Positions 1 through 8,760 of a DNA stretch of 64,000 bases are shown in pieces. Numbering within the stretch: position 1 is the stretch's first letter; every line of letters begins with the position of its first letter. The notes under the pieces are model-generated. The model saw only the letters and a list, made by a program, of their open reading frames with translations, searched no databases and was not told the DNA's origin. Where the stretch lies: contig CAVYRS010000001.1 of NCBI GenBank assembly GCA_963770995.1, positions 2,914,001 through 2,978,000 on the forward strand, given 5' to 3'. The stretch is from CAVSWN01 sp963770995 (GTDB lineage: Bacteria > Acidobacteriota > Vicinamibacteria > Vicinamibacterales > CAVVIG01). Position numbers and translations under genes: made by a program.

Positions 1-672
1 AACGATCTGCAGTCCCACGAGCAGCGCGGCCGCAAGGAGCCGAACGCGCCGCGGGCCGAGCATCAGCAGCGGCGCAACGAGCTCGATGGCCAATGTCACC
101 GCTGTAGACGCCTTGTGGAGCGCGACCGGCAAATGATGCGCGTAGTACGCGATCGGATTCGGGATCGGCTGCGTTTCGTAGTGGAAGGTCATCGCCGTGA
201 GGTTCCGCCACGTCGGATCGCCGCTGGCCAGCTTGACGGCGGCTGATCCGAACATCAGGCGAAAGAGCAACCAGAGCATCAACCATACAGCCGGACGTGA
301 TGGCTCGATGCACTCTCGCACACGCTCCCGCCACGCCGCGGGAGCGACCAGCATGGCCAGGAGCCCGGTTTCGAGCAACAGGGCGTCCCATTGATACCTG
401 AGGAACACGCCGCAGGCATTCGAAACCCAGAGGTATCCCACCCACAGCAATGGCACCGAGACGAGCGGCACTAACCCCGCGACGAGCACGAGCGAGGTGA
501 GCGCGCCGCCGATGCAGACGAGGCGCAACGCCAGGTCGCTCGTGCCTGCCGGCACGATCCCGTGTGAGCCAGCCAGCCCGACAATTTGCGGAACGAGCGA
601 CGCGAACGCACAGAAGTACACGAATCCGAGCAGCCGCAGAAACAGGAAGCGCGAGAACGCGTAGCGCGCCAT
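1..672 (-). CDS. Lipase maturation factor family protein, C-terminal part cut by window edge
   Basis: Translating the minus strand from the ATG at 672 gives 224 open codons up to the window edge. The product is a multi-pass membrane protein with segments WLMLWLLFRLMFGSAAVKLA, then GDPTWRNLTAMTFHYETQP and a YYAHHLP motif. The run of FRLMFGS, then SGDPTWRNLTA, then HYETQP is the hallmark of the lipase maturation factor (LMF1-like) family, which in animals helps fold lipases in the ER. The bacterial members have no settled role. Five or six hydrophobic stretches are visible, so it should sit in the inner membrane. The C-terminal half lies beyond position 1. Its start codon is only 28 bp from the divergent radical SAM gene at 701. 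Confidence 0.85.
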   Translation of the reverse strand, partial: MARYAFSRFLFLRLLGFVYFCAFASLVPQIVGLAGSHGIVPAGTSDLALRLVCIGGALTSLVLVAGLVPLVSVPLLWVGYLWVSNACGVFLRYQWDALLLETGLLAMLVAPAAWRERVRECIEPSRPAVWLMLWLLFRLMFGSAAVKLASGDPTWRNLTAMTFHYETQPIPNPIAYYAHHLPVALHKASTAVTLAIELVAPLLMLGPRRVRLLAAALLVGLQIV

Positions 673-700
673 GCGTCAGGTAGTAGTATCCTCGACGGCT

Positions 701-2197
701 ATGAACGTCCTGCTGCTGTCGATGCCGGATTCGTTCGAGCACATGCCGCCGGTGGCGATTCGCATGCCGAATGGCGCGCTGGCATCGCTGGCTGGCAACG
801 TCGATCCCCACCACCGCGTGGCGATTGCCGATCTCATCCTGGTTCAATCGACGGTCAGGGCTACGGTGGAGCGCCTCGTACGGGACATCGAACCGGATGT
901 CGTCGCGCTATCGGTGATGACGTTTCAGCGCGGCACCGCGATGGCGATCGCGCGGCTGGTGCGAAGGCTCCGGCCGGCAGCGCGAATCGTCGTCGGCGGC
1001 TACGATCCGAGCCTGGCGTCCGACGCATATACGGCCTGCCCCGAGGTCGATTTCATCGTGCGCGGAGAAGGCGAGCACACGCTGAGCGACCTGCTGCGCG
1101 CGCTCGACGGCGGCGGGTGTCTCGAGCGGGTGGCCGGCCTGTCCTATCGAACCAGCGACGGGTTCGCCCACAACCCCGATCGAACGGTCCTTCGTCTCGA
1201 AAACACGCCGCTGCGGTTGCCGAATCGTGACGCGCGGGTCCTGTCAGGTTACACGCTGCTCGGACGGCGGGTGGACGTCGTCGAGACCTCGCGCGGCTGC
1301 ACGTTCGACTGCAGTTTTTGTTCGATCATCGAGATGCGCGGCCGCAACTTTCATCCCTACCCGATCGAGCGCGTGCTCGCTGACATCGCGGACGCCCGCG
1401 CGCACGGCGCCGAAGCGATCTTCCTCGTCGACGACAACATCACGCTCGACGTCAAGCGTTTCGAGCAGCTCTGCGCAGCGATCGTCGATGCCGGGTTCGA
1501 GGATACGAACTACGTCGTGCAGGCGATGACGGCCCCGCTCGCCGAGCACGGAGCGCGCCTCGGGCCGCTGATGAAGCGGGCCGGCTTCCGCTACGTGTTT
1601 CTCGGAATCGAGAACATCCTGGACGACGATCTGCAGTTCTTGCGCGCGCGGGCAAAGAACGCGCATCGCGAGCATGGCCGGACGATTGGCAACGCGAGCC
1701 TGGAAGCCATCCGCCACCTGCACGAAAACGGCATGTTCGTGGTCGGCGGCCTCATCGTCGGCAACCCGGACGACACGCGCGAATCGATCCAGACCAATCT
1801 CGAGTTCGCGAAACGCTACGTGGACTGGCCGTACATCCAGCATCCGACGCCCTATCCGCGGACGCCGATGACCCGCGACTTCGTCGAGCGTGGACTCATC
1901 GTCGACGAGGACGTGTCGCATTACGACGGCACGACGGCGGTGGTGCGCAGCGAGCATGTGTCGGCCGAGGACATCGAGTATTTGCGGTGGAAGGCCGACC
2001 GCTGGATGAAGCTGAAGCACATGCCGGCGGCGCTTCGACACAGTCCCTGGTTCGTCCTGCGCAACGCCAGGGCGATGATGAGCCACACGTTTGCCGGCAC
2101 CAGCGTGCGCTCGATCCTCGGCCTCGAGAGCGATCGCGCGGTGTTCGCCCGGTACCGCGCGATCCGCCGGGAACAACGAACGCGTTACGCCGCGTAA
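701..2197 (+). CDS. B12-binding domain radical SAM protein
   Basis: A 498-residue protein. Residues about 1-135 look like a cobalamin-binding Rossmann domain (SVMTFQRG, then IVVGGYDPSL and VDFIVRGEGEHTL). The radical SAM domain follows, with the 4Fe-4S motif CTFDCSFC (Cys200, Cys204, Cys207, CxxxCxxC). The later IFLVDDNITLD and FLGIEN segments fit the TIM barrel. Members of this superfamily methylate or rearrange unactivated carbons (hopanoid, bacteriochlorophyll and antibiotic tailoring), and I cannot name the substrate. I chose the ATG at 701 over the in-frame ATG at 671 because the domain begins MNVLLLSMP and the extra ten residues look non-coding. No terminator is obvious before the next gene. 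Confidence 0.88.
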   Translation: MNVLLLSMPDSFEHMPPVAIRMPNGALASLAGNVDPHHRVAIADLILVQSTVRATVERLVRDIEPDVVALSVMTFQRGTAMAIARLVRRLRPAARIVVGGYDPSLASDAYTACPEVDFIVRGEGEHTLSDLLRALDGGGCLERVAGLSYRTSDGFAHNPDRTVLRLENTPLRLPNRDARVLSGYTLLGRRVDVVETSRGCTFDCSFCSIIEMRGRNFHPYPIERVLADIADARAHGAEAIFLVDDNITLDVKRFEQLCAAIVDAGFEDTNYVVQAMTAPLAEHGARLGPLMKRAGFRYVFLGIENILDDDLQFLRARAKNAHREHGRTIGNASLEAIRHLHENGMFVVGGLIVGNPDDTRESIQTNLEFAKRYVDWPYIQHPTPYPRTPMTRDFVERGLIVDEDVSHYDGTTAVVRSEHVSAEDIEYLRWKADRWMKLKHMPAALRHSPWFVLRNARAMMSHTFAGTSVRSILGLESDRAVFARYRAIRREQRTRYAA

Positions 2198-2239
2198 ATC
2201 CGAACTTCGCCAACCGCTTCCTCGTCTCAGTCAGGGACC

Positions 2240-2848
2240 ATGTGCGCGTCAGCCCTGGCCTTGCCCCGCCTCGAGATCCCGCGGGTTTCCATCCAGCGCC
2301 TGGCGCCCATTCTGATACCCGGATTCGCCGTCGGCCTCCTGGCCGTACTTGCGTTCGGCACAGTCCACGCCTGGTTGATCGTTCCGATCTGGTCGCAACT
2401 CGCGGGCGGCATGCCGGCCGCCATCCTGACCGCGACCGCCATGGCCTGGGCGTTCGACGGCGTCGCCAGGGCGCACGGCCGCGAAACATTCGTCCATGGT
2501 CTGGGTTTTGGTGTCTATACGTTCGCGACGCTGCTGCCGGCGACGGCGATTGACGCCGCGATGCGCCTGAACGGCGTGCGACTGGGCGACACGACGCTCG
2601 GCACGGTGGGCGGGACTGCGCTCTTCGCGCTGGCAGGCTTGTTCGCCGGCTGGATCTCGTCGCGCCAGCGGTCAACGGCTGTCGTCTTCGCGATTGCCGC
2701 CCTGGCACTCATGGTCTTAGCGGGCGGGCCGCTGCCTGTCGTGCGATCGGCGCGCGGAGCGTGGCTCACCATCGGCGTGGCGTGCATCACCATGGCCGCC
2801 GGCGGCGGCATCGCGCTGGTTCGCTCGTTCGTCCGTCACCGTCTCTGA
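2240..2848 (+). CDS. Small multi-pass membrane protein, unknown function
   Basis: A 202-residue hydrophobic protein with about six predicted membrane helices: near residues 25-45, 50-70, 85-105, 120-140, 145-165 and 170-195. There are few charged residues between them, and no catalytic motif or known signature is visible. It is 17 bp upstream of the ADOP permease and on the same strand, so the two may be co-transcribed. It might be an accessory membrane component of that transporter, but this is only proximity. The ATG at 2240 starts a run of Ala/Leu residues; a later start is possible. Confidence 0.6.
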   Translation: MCASALALPRLEIPRVSIQRLAPILIPGFAVGLLAVLAFGTVHAWLIVPIWSQLAGGMPAAILTATAMAWAFDGVARAHGRETFVHGLGFGVYTFATLLPATAIDAAMRLNGVRLGDTTLGTVGGTALFALAGLFAGWISSRQRSTAVVFAIAALALMVLAGGPLPVVRSARGAWLTIGVACITMAAGGGIALVRSFVRHRL

Positions 2849-2864
2849 TTCCGCGGGGCACTCC

Positions 2865-5306
2865 ATGAGCCTTTGGCAGGACATCCGATTCGCCGTTCGC
2901 CTCCTCGTCAAGAATCGCTGGTTCACGATCGTGGCGGCCACGGCGCTCGCGCTCGGCATCGCCGTCAACACGGCCGTGTTCACATTCGTGAACGCAGTCC
3001 TGATTCGCGGGCTGCCGTTCGACGATCCCAACCGGATCATCTCGGTCGGCACGACCGACGCCCGCAACCGCCAGCTTGGCGTCTCGCGGCTCGACTTCAA
3101 CGATTGGCGCGATTCCTCGAAGTCGTTCGCCGGTCTCGCGATCTTCCTTGGCGCCTCAATCAACGTCAGCGACGAGGGGCGGGCACCCGAACAGTTTCAA
3201 GGGGTGTATCAGTCAGCGAATCTGTTTCAGCTGATTGGCGTTCGTCCGGCCCTTGGCCGCGACTTTCGGTCAGAAGACGACCACCCGGGCGCGGCGCCAG
3301 TTGCGTTGCTTGGCGGCGGCATCTGGAAGAACCGGTACGGCAGCGACCCGGCGGTGATCGGCCGCACGATCAAGGTCAACAGCATCGCCGTCACCGTGAT
3401 TGGGATCATGCAGCCCGACTTCAAGTTCCCGTTCAACACGGATATCTGGATACCACTGTCGGTGCTGCCGGCAGAAGCGCGCGACGCGAAACGTGGCGTC
3501 CGCAACTTACAGGCAATCGGCCGCCTCGCGCCGGGGGTCACACTCGAACAGGCGCGCGCTGAGTTTCAGAACATCGGTCAACGCCTCTCGAACGACTTTC
3601 CTGAATCGAATAAGGATTTCCGGCCGCAGCTCGTCAAGTTCAACGACCGGGTCACCGGTCCGCAAATTACCCTGATCTTTCTTTCCTTGATGGGGGCGGT
3701 CGCGTTCGTCCTGTTGATTGCCTGCGCGAACGTGGCCAATCTGCTCCTGTCGCGCGCTGCGCACCGATCGCGCGAAATCGCTGTCCGGGTCTCGCTCGGC
3801 GCCGGCCGCTGGCGAATCGTGCGCCAGCTCCTGGTTGAGAGCGTCCTCCTGTCGCTGCTGAGCGGGGCGATCGGGCTTGGGCTCTCGATTGTCGGCATCC
3901 GCCTGTTCGACGCGGCGACGACCGACGTCGGCAAGCCGTACTGGATGACGTTCACGATGGATCCCATCGTGTTCGGCTTCCTGCTGCTCGTGTGTGTCGG
4001 CACCGGCGTCCTTTTCGGCCTGGCGCCGGCAATGCACATTTCGAAGACCGACGTGCACGAAGTCCTCAAGGAAGGCGGCGGACGCAGCGGCTCCGGCGGC
4101 ATGCGGGCCCGTCGCTGGACCGGCGCGCTCATCGTCGTCGAGGTGGTCTTGACGCTCGTGCTCTTGGCGGGCGCCGGCTTCATGATGCGCAGCTTCATGG
4201 CGCTGTACACGATGGAGCTCGGCATCGACTCGTCGCGGCTCTTGTCCATGCAGCTGGCGCTGCCGCTCGCGAAGTACCCGCAGCGTGAGACGCGGACGGC
4301 GCTCTACCAACAGCTCGAAGAGCGTCTTCGGACCGTCGGCGCGATTCAGAGCGCGGCGATCACCACCAATCCGCCGGCGTTTGGCGGGTTCCTCAGACAG
4401 CTCAACGTAGATGGCCGGCCGACGCCAGCCGGAGAAAAACCGCCTGACATCACGATGGTCAGCATCAGCCCTGGGTATTTCGACACGGTCGGCATGAAGC
4501 TGGTGCGGGGGCGCACATTCACCGACGCGGACGGCACACCCGGACACGAGGCGGCAATCGTCAATCAGCGGTTCGTGACCATGCATTTCCCCGGTGAGGA
4601 TCCAGTGGGGCTCCGCATCCGGCTCACTGACTCCTCGCCGCAGATTCAGCAGCCGCTCCCGGTGAACGCCACGATCGTGGGCGTCGTGCCGACCGTTCGT
4701 CAGCGAAACTTCCAGGAGCCGGATGCGGATCCCGTCGTCTACCTTCCGTACCGCGCCGATCCGCAAAGGTTCATGTTCCTGTTCGTACGCGGCAACGGCG
4801 ATCCGGCGCGCATTACGTCGCTCGTCAGGGAAGAGATGCGCGTGATCGAACCCGACTTGCCGCTCTTCCGGATCCAGACGATGGATCAGCTGCTGGCGCA
4901 GCAACGCTGGCCGTTCCGTGTGTTTGGATCGATGTTCGCGATGTTCGCCATCATCGCGCTCCTGCTGTCGGCCGTTGGGTTGTACGCCGTCACCGCGTAT
5001 TCGGTCACGCAGCGAACGGCGGAGATCGGCGTGCGCATGGCGCTCGGCGCCCAGCCCAAACAAGTCATGTGGCTCGTCCTCCGTCGAGCGCTCATCCAGC
5101 TGGCGATCGGTGTGCCAATCGGCGTGGCCGGCGCGTTGGGTGTCGGACAGCTGTTGAAGATCCTGCTGGTTCAGACCAGCAGCCGCGATCCGATCACCAT
5201 CGGATCGATCGCGCTGTTGATGATCGTCGTCTCGCTGGCGGCCTGCATCTGGCCGGCACGAAAAGCGACACGGCTCGATCCGGTCAGCGCCCTTCGGTAC
5301 GAGTAG
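2865..5306 (+). CDS. ADOP/MacB-type ABC transporter permease
   Basis: An 813-residue inner-membrane protein made of two repeated halves, each a MacB periplasmic core followed by an FtsX-type three-helix module. Visible features are the N-terminal helix after MSLWQDIRFAVRLLVKN, the motif VAFVLLIACANVANLLLSRA at about residue 280, REIAVRVSLGAGRWRIVRQL, and the second FtsX module near the C-terminus with TAEIGVRMALGAQ and an ending PVSALRYE. This duplicated orphan arrangement is typical of Acidobacteriota. No ATPase lies beside it, so any nucleotide-binding partner is encoded elsewhere or absent. It lacks the N-terminal extension seen in the second ADOP permease of this window. Substrate unknown; MacB relatives export toxins, peptides or lipoproteins by mechanotransmission. 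Confidence 0.9.
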   Translation: MSLWQDIRFAVRLLVKNRWFTIVAATALALGIAVNTAVFTFVNAVLIRGLPFDDPNRIISVGTTDARNRQLGVSRLDFNDWRDSSKSFAGLAIFLGASINVSDEGRAPEQFQGVYQSANLFQLIGVRPALGRDFRSEDDHPGAAPVALLGGGIWKNRYGSDPAVIGRTIKVNSIAVTVIGIMQPDFKFPFNTDIWIPLSVLPAEARDAKRGVRNLQAIGRLAPGVTLEQARAEFQNIGQRLSNDFPESNKDFRPQLVKFNDRVTGPQITLIFLSLMGAVAFVLLIACANVANLLLSRAAHRSREIAVRVSLGAGRWRIVRQLLVESVLLSLLSGAIGLGLSIVGIRLFDAATTDVGKPYWMTFTMDPIVFGFLLLVCVGTGVLFGLAPAMHISKTDVHEVLKEGGGRSGSGGMRARRWTGALIVVEVVLTLVLLAGAGFMMRSFMALYTMELGIDSSRLLSMQLALPLAKYPQRETRTALYQQLEERLRTVGAIQSAAITTNPPAFGGFLRQLNVDGRPTPAGEKPPDITMVSISPGYFDTVGMKLVRGRTFTDADGTPGHEAAIVNQRFVTMHFPGEDPVGLRIRLTDSSPQIQQPLPVNATIVGVVPTVRQRNFQEPDADPVVYLPYRADPQRFMFLFVRGNGDPARITSLVREEMRVIEPDLPLFRIQTMDQLLAQQRWPFRVFGSMFAMFAIIALLLSAVGLYAVTAYSVTQRTAEIGVRMALGAQPKQVMWLVLRRALIQLAIGVPIGVAGALGVGQLLKILLVQTSSRDPITIGSIALLMIVVSLAACIWPARKATRLDPVSALRYE

Positions 5307-5672
5307 ATGACGCTCGAGACGGTTCGGACCATCTGCCGCTCGCTGCCCAAGGTCACCGAAGACATCAAGTGGGCACACGACTTGTGCTTCTGCATCGGCG
5401 GCAAGATGTTCGCCGTCGTGGATCTGGAGCGGCCTCACTCGATTGCGTTCAAGTGCACGCCTGAAACGTTCGGAGAGCTCGTCGAACGTCCAGGAATCAT
5501 TCCCGCGCCTTACATGGCGCGCAATATGTGGGTACAGGAACAGGAGCTCGGCGAGGCGCTCGACCGTCAGGAGCTCGAAGTGCTGATCAAGACATCCTAC
5601 GACTTGGTGGTCGCCAGGCTTCCCAAACGGCTGCAGCCCCCGGCCAAGGCCACCAGACGAGCGAAGAGGTAA
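5307..5672 (+). CDS. MmcQ/YjbR family protein
   Basis: A 121-residue protein with the YjbR fold pattern: SLPKVTEDIKWAHDLCFCIG, KMFAVVDLERPHSIAFKCTPE, a proline-rich PGIIPAPYMARNMWV segment, and a C-terminal helix ending in a basic tail (RLQPPAKATRRAKR). YjbR proteins resemble a double-wing DNA-binding fold, but their cellular role is not established. The ATG follows the stop codon of the upstream permease with no gap, so it is probably translated by coupling from the same mRNA. The basic tail is consistent with nucleic-acid contact. Confidence 0.85.
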   Translation: MTLETVRTICRSLPKVTEDIKWAHDLCFCIGGKMFAVVDLERPHSIAFKCTPETFGELVERPGIIPAPYMARNMWVQEQELGEALDRQELEVLIKTSYDLVVARLPKRLQPPAKATRRAKR

Positions 5673-5717
5673 CCGCGGCTGACTTCTTGCACCGCGTCGC
5701 TCCGAGGAGCGACCACC

Positions 5718-6281
5718 GTGGCGGACACTCTGCTGCAGTTCCACAGACCGATAGCGGCGCCGGACGGAACGCTGTACGAGGCGCGGGCGTGCGGGGCGCC
5801 CTTGTCGTCGAACACCTGGCAAGGATGGATTGAGTTCGTCCCACTCGATGGCGGCGACCCCGTGCGATCGCAGCGCGAGACGACTCAGCCGAATCGCACC
5901 GATACCGAGTACTGGGCGACGGGACTCACCGACGTATACCTCGAAGGCTCGCTCCGCCGCGCGCTCGAACCGCCGCTGACCGTGCCGACGCTACCGGCGC
6001 AGCCGTCCGTGTTTTCGCGGCCAGCGCCATCGACCGTGATCGGCGCGGCCGATTCGGCGCCGGCGAGCATCCTCGATCCGTTCTCGGTCTACGAAAAGGG
6101 CGAATCATTGCTGCGCAAGCAGCTCGGGGCGCTCTCGGCGTGGCATCTCGTCAACATCGCACGCGAGTACGAGCTGAGCGATCTCGACGTCGAAACGCTC
6201 AACCGAATGCCGGCCGCGGCATTGATCGAACTGATCGTGCGAGGCGTTCAGCGGGACATCGAACGGAGTCACCCGGCGTAG
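5718..6281 (+). CDS. Conserved-type hypothetical protein (187 aa)
   Basis: I do not recognise a named family. The start is GTG at 5718, preceded by a GAGGAG ribosome-binding site about eight bases upstream. Residues 1-85 form a compact, likely beta-rich region (TLYEARACGAP, WQGWIEFVPLDGG, YWATGLTDVYLEGSL). A Pro/Ala/Ser-rich linker covers about 86-130. A helical C-terminal part (LLRKQLGALSAWHLVNIAREY, then ALIELIVRGVQRDI) completes it. No signal peptide or membrane segment is visible, so it is probably cytoplasmic. The C-terminal helices resemble a small protein-interaction module, but that is inference. Confidence 0.65.
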   Translation: MADTLLQFHRPIAAPDGTLYEARACGAPLSSNTWQGWIEFVPLDGGDPVRSQRETTQPNRTDTEYWATGLTDVYLEGSLRRALEPPLTVPTLPAQPSVFSRPAPSTVIGAADSAPASILDPFSVYEKGESLLRKQLGALSAWHLVNIAREYELSDLDVETLNRMPAAALIELIVRGVQRDIERSHPA

Positions 6282-6302
6282 AGCGAGTATCATTGCGGCG
6301 CC

Positions 6303-6680
6303 GTGGCCGCAAAGAAACCGGTGCGCCGGCGTCTGCAGTCGCTCAAAGTCAGCGATGCGTTCCGGACGTTCGTGCTCGATCAACTCGAGGAACTGGGCGA
6401 CGTGGTGCCGCGGGCGATGTTCGGCGGAGTTGGCCTCTATTGCCGCGGCGTCTTCTTCGGCATCATGGCGCGGGACGTCCTGTATCTGAAGGTGGACGAC
6501 CGCAACCGCGCTGACTATGAGCGCGCGGGCATGCGCCCCTTCAAACCCTACGCGGGTCCGCAATCCGGCACGATGCAGTACTACGCCGTGCCGCTCGACG
6601 TGCTCGAAAGTGCTCGCGACCTCACGGAGTGGGCGCGAAAGGCGGTGGACGTTGCGAAGGGGGCGAAGGGCAGCGCCTGA
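6303..6680 (+). CDS. TfoX/Sxy family N-terminal domain protein
   Basis: A 125-residue protein starting at GTG 6303 with a basic N-terminus (AAKKPVRRRLQSL). The TfoX N-terminal domain pattern is clear: FVLDQLEELGDVVPRAMFGG, then GLYCRGVFFGIMARDVLYLK, then PFKPYAGPQSGTMQYYAVP and a final helix. In gamma-proteobacteria Sxy/TfoX activates competence genes with CRP. Stand-alone N-terminal-domain proteins in other phyla have no proven role, and the C-terminal TfoX domain is missing here. The gene is 21 bp after its neighbour and the two may be co-transcribed. Confidence 0.85.
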   Translation: MAAKKPVRRRLQSLKVSDAFRTFVLDQLEELGDVVPRAMFGGVGLYCRGVFFGIMARDVLYLKVDDRNRADYERAGMRPFKPYAGPQSGTMQYYAVPLDVLESARDLTEWARKAVDVAKGAKGSA

Positions 6681-6717
6681 CCCGTCGGACGCAGCGCCCG
6701 ATGCGGCGCCCTGCCGG

Positions 6718-7713
6718 TTAGGTCCGCGGCTCAGTCGCGTAGGTGCTGAGCCAGAGCGGATAGAGCGCGCGGAAAACCTCATCCACGACCGTCGCGAGCT
6801 TCGCCCTGTCGCCCAGAATCGCGGCGTCGGCAGCCTTGTCGAGAAACAGCCAGCGGCCGACGAACACCCAATCGACCGCCGCGGCGCTCTGGAGGCTCAG
6901 CAGCCACTCGACCGCCCGCTCTGGCGAGACATCCGTTGCCGGCTCGTTGTCGCGGTACTGGATGAAGCCGCCGTTCGCTGCCATCCATTTCGCGAGCTCA
7001 CGCTTCCACGCCTTGTCGAGCGCACGCTGAAACCGTTCGAAGTACGCGAGCACTTGCTCCTGCCCAGACGTACGATCCGGATCCTGTCCCGCCTGCGAGC
7101 AATTGAAGCCGATCCCGATCCGCATGCAGCTCGATTGGAGTGGAGGACTGCCGAACCATCCAAGGTTGAATTGCGGCTCCCAACGCCCTCCGTAGTGATA
7201 GGCGTAGATGTGGCCCTTCCCACCGGGATGGCAGCTGTTCGCGAAGAACAGCTTGGATCCGGTCTGGCGCTCGCGCACACGCGACTGCACGATCCGGCCG
7301 GCGACGCTGGTGGCGTTGATCGAGTCGAAGAGCGCATCGATGCGAGGCTTCAAGAGACGGATGGCTTCCTCCGGCGGCTGCGATTCGAGCAGCGCGAACT
7401 CGCGTGTGGAGAATCCGGTAGTGGCGCGTTCCCGCGCCGTGGGCGTGAGCGCGCGCTGCTTGCGGACCTCAGCCAGCAACCGCGTCGCAATCGCGTTCAA
7501 CGGGTTGAGCGACAGCGCCGATCGCAGCGCGTCGACAGCCTCGTCAAAAAGCCGCTGCTCGAGGCGGCAGCGACCCAGCCGGGTCCACGCCGACTCACGC
7601 GAGGGATCGAGTGCGACGATGGCCGCATTGACCCGGATCGCTTCCTCGCCGAAATCCGCCTGCTTCATGAGCTCGAGCGCTCGCCGCTCGAGCTGATCCA
7701 GATCAATGGCCAT
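6718..7713 (-). CDS. TPR-containing protein with unknown C-terminal domain
   Basis: A 331-residue protein read from the ATG at 7713. Residues about 1-75 form two tetratricopeptide-like helix pairs (EEAIRVNAAIVALDPSRESA, LFDEAVDALRSALSLNPLNA). Residues 110-331 form a domain I cannot name, with conserved-looking features such as LFFANSCHPGGKGHIYAY, GGRWEPQFNLGWF, and paired Cys in SSCMRIGIGFNCSQAG. No signal peptide is evident. It is transcribed away from the kinase pseudogene, and the heptamer repeat at 7736-7784 lies in the shared upstream region. Function unknown. Confidence 0.7.
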   Translation of the reverse strand: MAIDLDQLERRALELMKQADFGEEAIRVNAAIVALDPSRESAWTRLGRCRLEQRLFDEAVDALRSALSLNPLNAIATRLLAEVRKQRALTPTARERATTGFSTREFALLESQPPEEAIRLLKPRIDALFDSINATSVAGRIVQSRVRERQTGSKLFFANSCHPGGKGHIYAYHYGGRWEPQFNLGWFGSPPLQSSCMRIGIGFNCSQAGQDPDRTSGQEQVLAYFERFQRALDKAWKRELAKWMAANGGFIQYRDNEPATDVSPERAVEWLLSLQSAAAVDWVFVGRWLFLDKAADAAILGDRAKLATVVDEVFRALYPLWLSTYATEPRT

Positions 7714-7735
7714 TCGGGCTTTCGCGGCTATTCTA

Positions 7736-7784
7736 CGTTCGTCGTTCGTCGTTCGTCGTTCGTGGTTCGCCGTTCGCCGTTCGC
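7736..7784. repeat. Seven-unit heptamer tandem repeat
   Basis: Seven adjacent 7-bp units: four copies of CGTTCGT, then GGTTCGC, then two of CGTTCGC. The tract lies between the start of the TPR gene (7713) and the kinase pseudogene (7799), so it occupies the divergent upstream region. It is too short to be a gene. Slippage could change its length between strains. Confidence 0.85.
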
Positions 7785-7798
7785 GCGTTAGTTCCCAA

Positions 7799-8697
7799 TT
7801 GACATTGTCTCCCGGCGCCCGTCTCGGACCCTACGAGATCGCAGCTCCTCTCGGCGCGGGAGGCAGGGGGAGGTCTACCGTGCGCGAGATACAAAACTGA
7901 ATCGCGATGTCGCGATCAAAGTCTTGCCTCAGTCTCTTTCAGACGATCCGGAACGGCTGGCGCGGTTCGAGCGTGAAGCCCAGATCCTCGCGGCGCTGAA
8001 TCATCCCAACATCGCGCACATTCACGGGTTCGAAGACTCTTCCGGCGCGCCCGCGCTCATCATGGAGCTGGGAGCAGCCAACCTGTTCTGGCAGGCGGCC
8101 GATGGAACGGGCGCTGCCGAGCGGTTGATTGCGAGTCCGAGCGGCCAGAATCCGAAGGCTGTTGCTCCCGACGGCAAGCGCATTGTCTTCACAGCTATCG
8201 GGGACACTGCGTCGGCCAACGACCTGCACGTGCTGATGCTCGACGGAACCCCTCGAACGGAGCCGCTCATCCAGACCGCGTTCTACAAGAGCAACCCGGC
8301 CATCTCTCCCGACGGCCGTTGGATGGCCTACGAGTCCAATGAATCTGGCCAACCGGAAATCTATGTGCGGCCCTTTCCGAACGTGAATAGTGGCCGATGG
8401 CTGGTGTCGTCGGCGGGCGGGAGGCAACCGCAATGGGGGCGCGACGGCCGCGAGTTGTTCTATCTGGATCGGACTGGATTCCTGACATCCGTGGAAGTCG
8501 AGACGAAGCCCACGTTCGCGAGTTCCGTTCCGAACCGTGTGCTTCAGAAGCGGTACCCGGGTGGCGCCGGTCCCTGGTCGTACGACATCGCAAATGATGG
8601 TCAGCGGTTTCTGATGTTCAGGGACGCAGCCAGCCCCGACAAGCCAGATGGCCCCCCGCTAACATGGTCGGCGTCGTTGGCCTATTTGAGGAACTGA
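7799..8697 (+). pseudogene. Degraded PknB-type serine/threonine kinase with beta-propeller tail
   Basis: The TTG at 7799 opens a typical bacterial kinase N-terminus (SPGARLGPYEIAAPLGAGG). At about 7860-7875 the glycine loop is damaged: one base is missing and the expected Met codon reads AGG, so the frame runs into TGA at 7898-7900. The shifted frame continues the kinase N-lobe (ARDTKLNRDVAIKVLPQ, AQILAALNHPNIAHIHGFED, then ALIMELGA). After that the catalytic loop, DFG motif and transmembrane part are absent. The text jumps to a TolB/WD40-type propeller (SPDGRWMAYESNESGQPEIY, GGRQPQWGRDGRELFY). Two lesions, a frameshift and an internal deletion, make it a dead gene. Intact relatives are usually 800-900 residues. 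Confidence 0.88.
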
Positions 8698-8760
8698 ACG
8701 CGAAGCTGCGGGCACGCAAATAGCTTCACCAGGAGTCGCGGTCATCCCGACGCGCGCGCG

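Noticed and set aside
1244..2176. A 310-residue minus-strand frame over the radical SAM gene
   Set aside because: It is a shadow of the plus-strand radical SAM gene, which has the CxxxCxxC motif and domain structure.
3507..5822. A 771-residue open frame on the minus strand opposite the ADOP permease
   Set aside because: It lies entirely antisense to a clear MacB-type gene, is highly charged with no known motifs, and reflects GC-rich codon bias.
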